A stretch of 64,000 bases of DNA, taken from positions 1,178,001-1,242,000 of the forward strand of contig NZ_CP110921.1 of the NCBI RefSeq assembly GCF_026247885.1, written 5' to 3'. The notes under the pieces are model-generated. The model was given only the letters and a program-made list of their open reading frames with translations. It did not search any database and was not told the origin of the DNA. Positions 60,553 to 64,000 of the stretch are shown here, piece by piece. The stretch's first letter is position 1, and each line of letters begins with the position of its first letter. The position numbers and the translations under genes were made by a program. This DNA is from Methylococcus mesophilus (GTDB lineage: Bacteria; Pseudomonadota; Gammaproteobacteria; Methylococcales; Methylococcaceae).

Positions 60553-62487
60553 TCAGGGGGAAACCTCGGGCTGGGGACCGGCGAAAAAGGCTCGCACCGC
60601 ATTTGACTCGCGGGTGATGCGCATCGGCGGCAGGCTGTCCAAAAACACCCGGCCGTAACTCTTGGAGGTGAGCCGCGGATCGGCCAGCACCAGCACGCCG
60701 CGGTCGTCCACGTCCCGGATCAGCCGGCCCGCGCCCTGCTTGAGGGTGATCACGGCAGCCGGCAGTTGGAACGCTGCAAAGGGGCTGTGGCCGCGCTTGC
60801 GGATGGCTTCCAGCCGGGCGCTGATGACGGGGTCGCCGGGTGATGCGAACGGCAGCTTGTCGATCACCACGCAGGACAGCGCCTCGCCGCGAACGTCCAC
60901 CCCTTCCCAGAAGCTGGCAGTCCCGAGCAGCAGGCCGTTGCCCGAGGCGCGGAAGGCCTCCAGCAACCGGGCCTTGGGCTGGGTGCCCTGGACGAACAGC
61001 GGAAACTCGATCTTGCCTTCCAGGATGGACGCCGCCTCTGCCAAAGCCTGGTGGCTGGTGAACAGCAGGAAGGCGCGGCCCCCGCTCGCCTTCAGCACCG
61101 GATACGCTGCCCGCAGCACCGCCCGGGTGTAGTCGCGAGTGCCCGGTTCGGGCAGGCCGGCCGGCAGGTACAGGAGGCTCTGGCGGCGGTAATCGAAAGG
61201 GCTTTCCCAGCGCCGGCACTCCGCATCGGCGATGCCGAGCTGGCGCGAGAAATGCTCGAAGCGCCCCGACACGCTCAAGGTCGCCGAGGTGAAGATCCAG
61301 GTCGCCTGCCTTGCCTTACGGAAGCGTGCGAATTCGCCGGCGATGTCCAGCGGGGTCCGGCTCAGGGAAAAGCCGCGGCGATGGGTCTCGAACCAGCGCA
61401 CCGATTCCTCGGTATCCTCGGCCAGGAAGGCCTCCAGCCGCTGGATGAACTCGTCGCAGCGCTTCCAGCAGGATTCCAGCCCCTTGCCCCGCACCGACGC
61501 CAGCTTCAACTGGGCGGCCAGGGCCAGCAGGCTTTCTTCCATGCGCCTGAGCCCGGTGTTAACGGCCTCATGACCGGCCACGCTGTGCCAGGCATCGCGC
61601 CGCAATTCCTCGCCCAGCGCGGCGCGCATCGCCGCCAGCTCGTTTTTGAGCAGGGTCGCGGAGTCTGCCAGCCCGCCCATGTCCGGCGCATCCTTGGCCC
61701 GTTCGATCAGGGTGTCGTCCGCCAGCTCGCCGAGCTGTCGCGTGCTCAGGCTGATCCCTAAGAATTGCGTCGCGGTTTCGGCGAACTGGTGGGCCTCGTC
61801 GACGATGATGACGTCGGCCTCCGGCAACAGTTCGCCGAAGCCGTCGGTCTTGACCGCCCAGTCGGCCCACAGCAGGTGGTGGTTAATGACGGTGATCTGC
61901 GCCTCTTGCGCCGCCTTTCTGGCCTGCACCACGTGGCAGTCTTCGTAAGCCCCGCAATCCTGGCCCAGGCAGTTCTCGGCGGTGGAGGTTACCGAGCGCC
62001 ACAGGAGCGAGGCTTCCGGCACATCGCTGACCTCGGCGACGTCGCCGCTGCGGGTTGTCTTCGCCCAGCGACGGATGCGCTCCAGTTGATCGGCCTCCTC
62101 GGCGCTGAAGCCGGCGCGAAAACCGAAATCGACGACGTTTTCCAGCCGATAGGGACAAAGATAGTTCGACCGCCCTTTCAGCAAGGCGGTCCGGACCGGT
62201 ACCGCCAGCGCCTGCCGCAGCAGGGGCAGGTCCTTCTGAAACAGCTGGTCCTGCAGGTTGCGGGTGCCGGTGGAGACCAGCACGCGCTTGCCGCTCAGCA
62301 GGGCCGGCACAAGATAGGCGAAGGTCTTGCCGGTGCCGGTTCCGGCCTCGGCGATCAGGCAACGGCCGTCGCGGATGGCCTGCTCTACCGCCCGCGCCAT
62401 GCCGGTCTGGGCTTCACGCGGCCGGAAGCCCGTGAGTGAGCGCGCCAGCGGGCCATCCTCCGCGAAGGCATCGTCGACGCTGCTCAC
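60553..62487 (-). CDS. DinG/YoaA-family iron-sulfur DNA helicase
   Basis: 644 residues from a GTG at 62487. Walker A is EAGTGTGKTFAYLVPAL and the box is VIIVDEAHQFAETA. Four cysteines in CPYRLENV and CLGQDCGAYEDC, between motifs Ia and II, hold the 4Fe-4S cluster of the XPD group. Late helicase motifs include FLLFTSHQALAEAA, GTASFWEGVDVRGEALSCVV and GAGRLIRDVDDRGVLV. It should unwind 5' to 3' and help repair or replication-fork conflicts. The name YoaA fits better than the larger DinG. The start is two bases from the end of the TPR gene. Confidence 0.93.
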   Translation of the reverse strand: MSSVDDAFAEDGPLARSLTGFRPREAQTGMARAVEQAIRDGRCLIAEAGTGTGKTFAYLVPALLSGKRVLVSTGTRNLQDQLFQKDLPLLRQALAVPVRTALLKGRSNYLCPYRLENVVDFGFRAGFSAEEADQLERIRRWAKTTRSGDVAEVSDVPEASLLWRSVTSTAENCLGQDCGAYEDCHVVQARKAAQEAQITVINHHLLWADWAVKTDGFGELLPEADVIIVDEAHQFAETATQFLGISLSTRQLGELADDTLIERAKDAPDMGGLADSATLLKNELAAMRAALGEELRRDAWHSVAGHEAVNTGLRRMEESLLALAAQLKLASVRGKGLESCWKRCDEFIQRLEAFLAEDTEESVRWFETHRRGFSLSRTPLDIAGEFARFRKARQATWIFTSATLSVSGRFEHFSRQLGIADAECRRWESPFDYRRQSLLYLPAGLPEPGTRDYTRAVLRAAYPVLKASGGRAFLLFTSHQALAEAASILEGKIEFPLFVQGTQPKARLLEAFRASGNGLLLGTASFWEGVDVRGEALSCVVIDKLPFASPGDPVISARLEAIRKRGHSPFAAFQLPAAVITLKQGAGRLIRDVDDRGVLVLADPRLTSKSYGRVFLDSLPPMRITRESNAVRAFFAGPQPEVSP

Positions 62488-62488
62488 C

Positions 62489-63013
62489 CTATTTTTCCGC
62501 GGCGCCCGCGAGTTGGCCCGCTTCTTCGATCAGCGCTTGGCTTTTCTGGACCAGATCCGGATTGCCTTTGGCCAGCACCTTGGATTTGCGCGCCAGATCG
62601 AGCGCGAGGCGCGGTTGCTGCTGCGCCATGCGGACCGTCGCCAGGCGGTACCACAACTCGGGATTGCGCGGCTGCATGCGGATGGCCCGCTCCAGGGTGG
62701 CAGCAGCGTTGTCGAGCTGGCCGGAGGCCTGCGCCTTGTCGGCGTCGGACATCAGCGCGGCCACCGCGGGCGTCGGTGCCGGCTGCTTCTTCACACCTCC
62801 CGAGGTTCCCGGAGCCGACCTGGCGGGCGGAGCCGCCGGTTTCGCCTTGGGGCTGGGCGCCGGTGTTGCCGTGGGCGCCGGACGAACGCCAGGGGCAGGC
62901 GGACCGACCGCCTTCCGTTGGGCGCATCCCACTGAAACGGCCAGACAGAGCACCACCGCCACCCATCGGCAGGGCAGCGTATTGAAACGCCGGGATTTAG
63001 CGTACGAATTCAT
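62489..63013 (-). CDS. TPR-repeat lipoprotein
   Basis: 174 residues from ATG 63013. WVAVVLCLAVSVGC gives a lipobox (VSVGC), followed by a Pro- and Ala-rich linker to about 85. About two tetratricopeptide units follow: AQASGQLDNAAATLERAIRM and PRNPELWYRLATVRMAQQQP. A role in envelope assembly as a protein scaffold is possible; no partner can be named. It lies between tatD (56 bases upstream) and the helicase gene. Confidence 0.82.
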   Translation of the reverse strand: MNSYAKSRRFNTLPCRWVAVVLCLAVSVGCAQRKAVGPPAPGVRPAPTATPAPSPKAKPAAPPARSAPGTSGGVKKQPAPTPAVAALMSDADKAQASGQLDNAAATLERAIRMQPRNPELWYRLATVRMAQQQPRLALDLARKSKVLAKGNPDLVQKSQALIEEAGQLAGAAEK

Positions 63014-63069
63014 CGAAAAACCGGGGGTAGGAAAAGCCCAACGGGGCAAGCAATATCTATTCCGTAACC

Positions 63070-63843
63070 TTAGTCGTTTTCGAACAGCGCGTAATAGTTC
63101 CGCGTCGTCCGGTCCGCCACCTCGGCCAGCGAAACGCCCCGAAGTTCGGCAATCATGCCGGCTACATGACGAACATGTTGCGGATAGTTCGGTTTGCCCC
63201 GCAGCGGCACCGGTGCCAGATAGGGCGAATCGGTCTCGATCAGATAGCGCTCGTCCGGCACTCGGCGGGCGACGTCCTGAATGGTTTCGGCAGTGCGGAA
63301 CGTGACGATGCCGGAAAAGGATATCGAGAAATTCAGATCGAGCGCGCGGCGCGCCGTGTCCCAGTCCTCGGTGAAGCAATGAAACACGCCGCCCGCCTCG
63401 CCCGCCCCTTCTTCCTCGAGGATGCGCAGGGTGTCGGCGCGGGAATCGCGGGTGTGTACGATCAGCGGCTTGCCGGCGAGCTTCGCGGCGCGGATGTGGG
63501 TGCGGAAACGCTCGTGCTGCCAAGCGAGGTCCCCCTCGCTGCGGAAATAATCCAGGCCGGTTTCGCCGATGGCGACGACGCGCTCGTCGCCCGCCAGCTC
63601 GGCCAAGCGTTCGGCGCTCGGCTCCTCGGTATCGGTTTCGTTGGGATGCACGCCGACGGAGACGGAGACGTTGGGATACGGCTCGATGAGCAGGCGCATG
63701 GCGGGATAATCTTCCAGATTGATCGATACGCACAGCATGCGGTCGACGCCTTGGGCGCCGGCCTCCGCCATGAAACGCGAAAAATTGCCGCCGAACGGTT
63801 TCAGGTCGAGCCGGTCGAGGTGGGCATGGGAGTCGATGAACAT
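63070..63843 (-). CDS. tatD: TatD-family metal-dependent hydrolase
   Basis: 257 residues from ATG 63843; a frame to 63915 adds residues absent from the family. Metal ligands are in FIDSHAHLDRLD, AIGETGLDYF, IVHTRDSR, VFHCF and the Asp in ETDSPYLAPVPLRGKPNYP. TatD proteins are DNases and hydrolases with roles in DNA repair and quality control; the exact substrate is not settled. It lies directly downstream of pilZ, an order known from pseudomonads (tmk-holB-pilZ-tatD). Confidence 0.93.
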   Translation of the reverse strand: MFIDSHAHLDRLDLKPFGGNFSRFMAEAGAQGVDRMLCVSINLEDYPAMRLLIEPYPNVSVSVGVHPNETDTEEPSAERLAELAGDERVVAIGETGLDYFRSEGDLAWQHERFRTHIRAAKLAGKPLIVHTRDSRADTLRILEEEGAGEAGGVFHCFTEDWDTARRALDLNFSISFSGIVTFRTAETIQDVARRVPDERYLIETDSPYLAPVPLRGKPNYPQHVRHVAGMIAELRGVSLAEVADRTTRNYYALFEND

Positions 63844-63883
63844 CGGATTGGGCGCAGTGAGTAGCGGGTTCTGCCCGCAAAGC

Positions 63884-64000
63884 TTACATGGTATGGGTCG
63901 GCTGGTCCGATTCAAGGTGGCCGGAGAGATAACTCTCGATCAGGGCCTTGGTGACGCCGGCGTCCTCTTCGTTGAATTGCACGCCCACGCCAGCCGACCG
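63884..64000 (-). CDS. pilZ: Type IV pilus protein PilZ (C-terminal part, cut by window edge)
   Basis: The minus strand reads in one frame from 64000 to a TAA at 63884. It shows GVGVQFNEEDAGVTKALIES, then YLSGHLESDQPTHTM. The ending QPTHTM and the GxGxQF pattern are those of the PilZ protein needed for type IV pilus assembly. It lies 41 bases before tatD. The N-terminal two-thirds lies outside the window. Confidence 0.85.
   Translation of the reverse strand, partial: RSAGVGVQFNEEDAGVTKALIESYLSGHLESDQPTHTM

Overview
The window comes from a GC-rich gammaproteobacterium. Three gene orders support this: hfq-hflX-hflK-hflC-(hisZ)-purA-rnr-rlmB, mlaFEDB-murA, and the Rieske/cytochrome b/cytochrome c1 operon followed by sspA-sspB. 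The overall look of the proteins suggests a Methylococcaceae-type methanotroph. No methane-oxidation gene lies in the window, so that placement is only an impression. Nearly all of the DNA is coding and genes often overlap by 1 to 35 bases. I see no insertion sequence, prophage or CRISPR array.

Bases 1-19.7 kb are rich in signalling. A sugar-type binding lipoprotein (cut by the window edge) is co-directional with an OmpR-type response regulator and its histidine kinase. A secreted beta-propeller protein is divergent from the regulator. Next is an overlapping run of FIST sensor, PAS-GGDEF diguanylate cyclase and ABC ATPase, then mobA facing it and two small exported proteins of unknown function. 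A membrane protein with lower-GC DNA follows. The minus strand then carries a CHASE2 hybrid kinase, an OmpA-like lipoprotein, a FecR-domain protein, a receiver-PAS-GGDEF protein and an Hpt protein. Together these look like a full phosphorelay ending in cyclic di-GMP synthesis. A META-domain lipoprotein, moaA and gnd close this section.

Bases 19.7-35 kb hold a secreted serine protease with tandem Cys-Leu-Pro-Trp-Gly repeats and the 2-oxoglutarate dehydrogenase genes sucA-sucB. A polyphosphate kinase with an added helix-hairpin-helix N-terminus is coupled to msrB. A cobalamin riboswitch with its own promoter lies in front of a BtuB-like receptor. sspB-sspA and the bc1 complex genes follow.

Bases 35-55.5 kb are mostly housekeeping on the minus strand: hisD-hisG, murA, a mla lipid-transport operon without mlaC, serS, a DUF190-crcB pair, mtnA, rlmB-rnr, a tRNA-Leu(CAG) with a near-consensus promoter, purA, hisZ, hflC-hflK-hflX and hfq. 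The short-form HisG needs the HisZ found 13 kb away.

Bases 55.7-64 kb carry nagZ, a hypoxanthine-type phosphoribosyltransferase and an S-methyl-5'-thioinosine-type phosphorylase, which together with mtnA fit methylthioadenosine salvage. Then come divergent soxY and soxZ, prfC, a DinG/YoaA helicase, a TPR lipoprotein, tatD and the end of pilZ.

Stretches over 300 bases without a protein gene are 28,801-29,250 (promoter, cobalamin riboswitch and leader hairpin) and 48,626-48,945 (promoter, tRNA and a hairpin downstream of purA). The 32,314-32,555 gap (242 bases) upstream of sspA shows nothing I can call firmly. The 55,443-55,721 gap (279 bases) shows only the hfq ribosome binding site.
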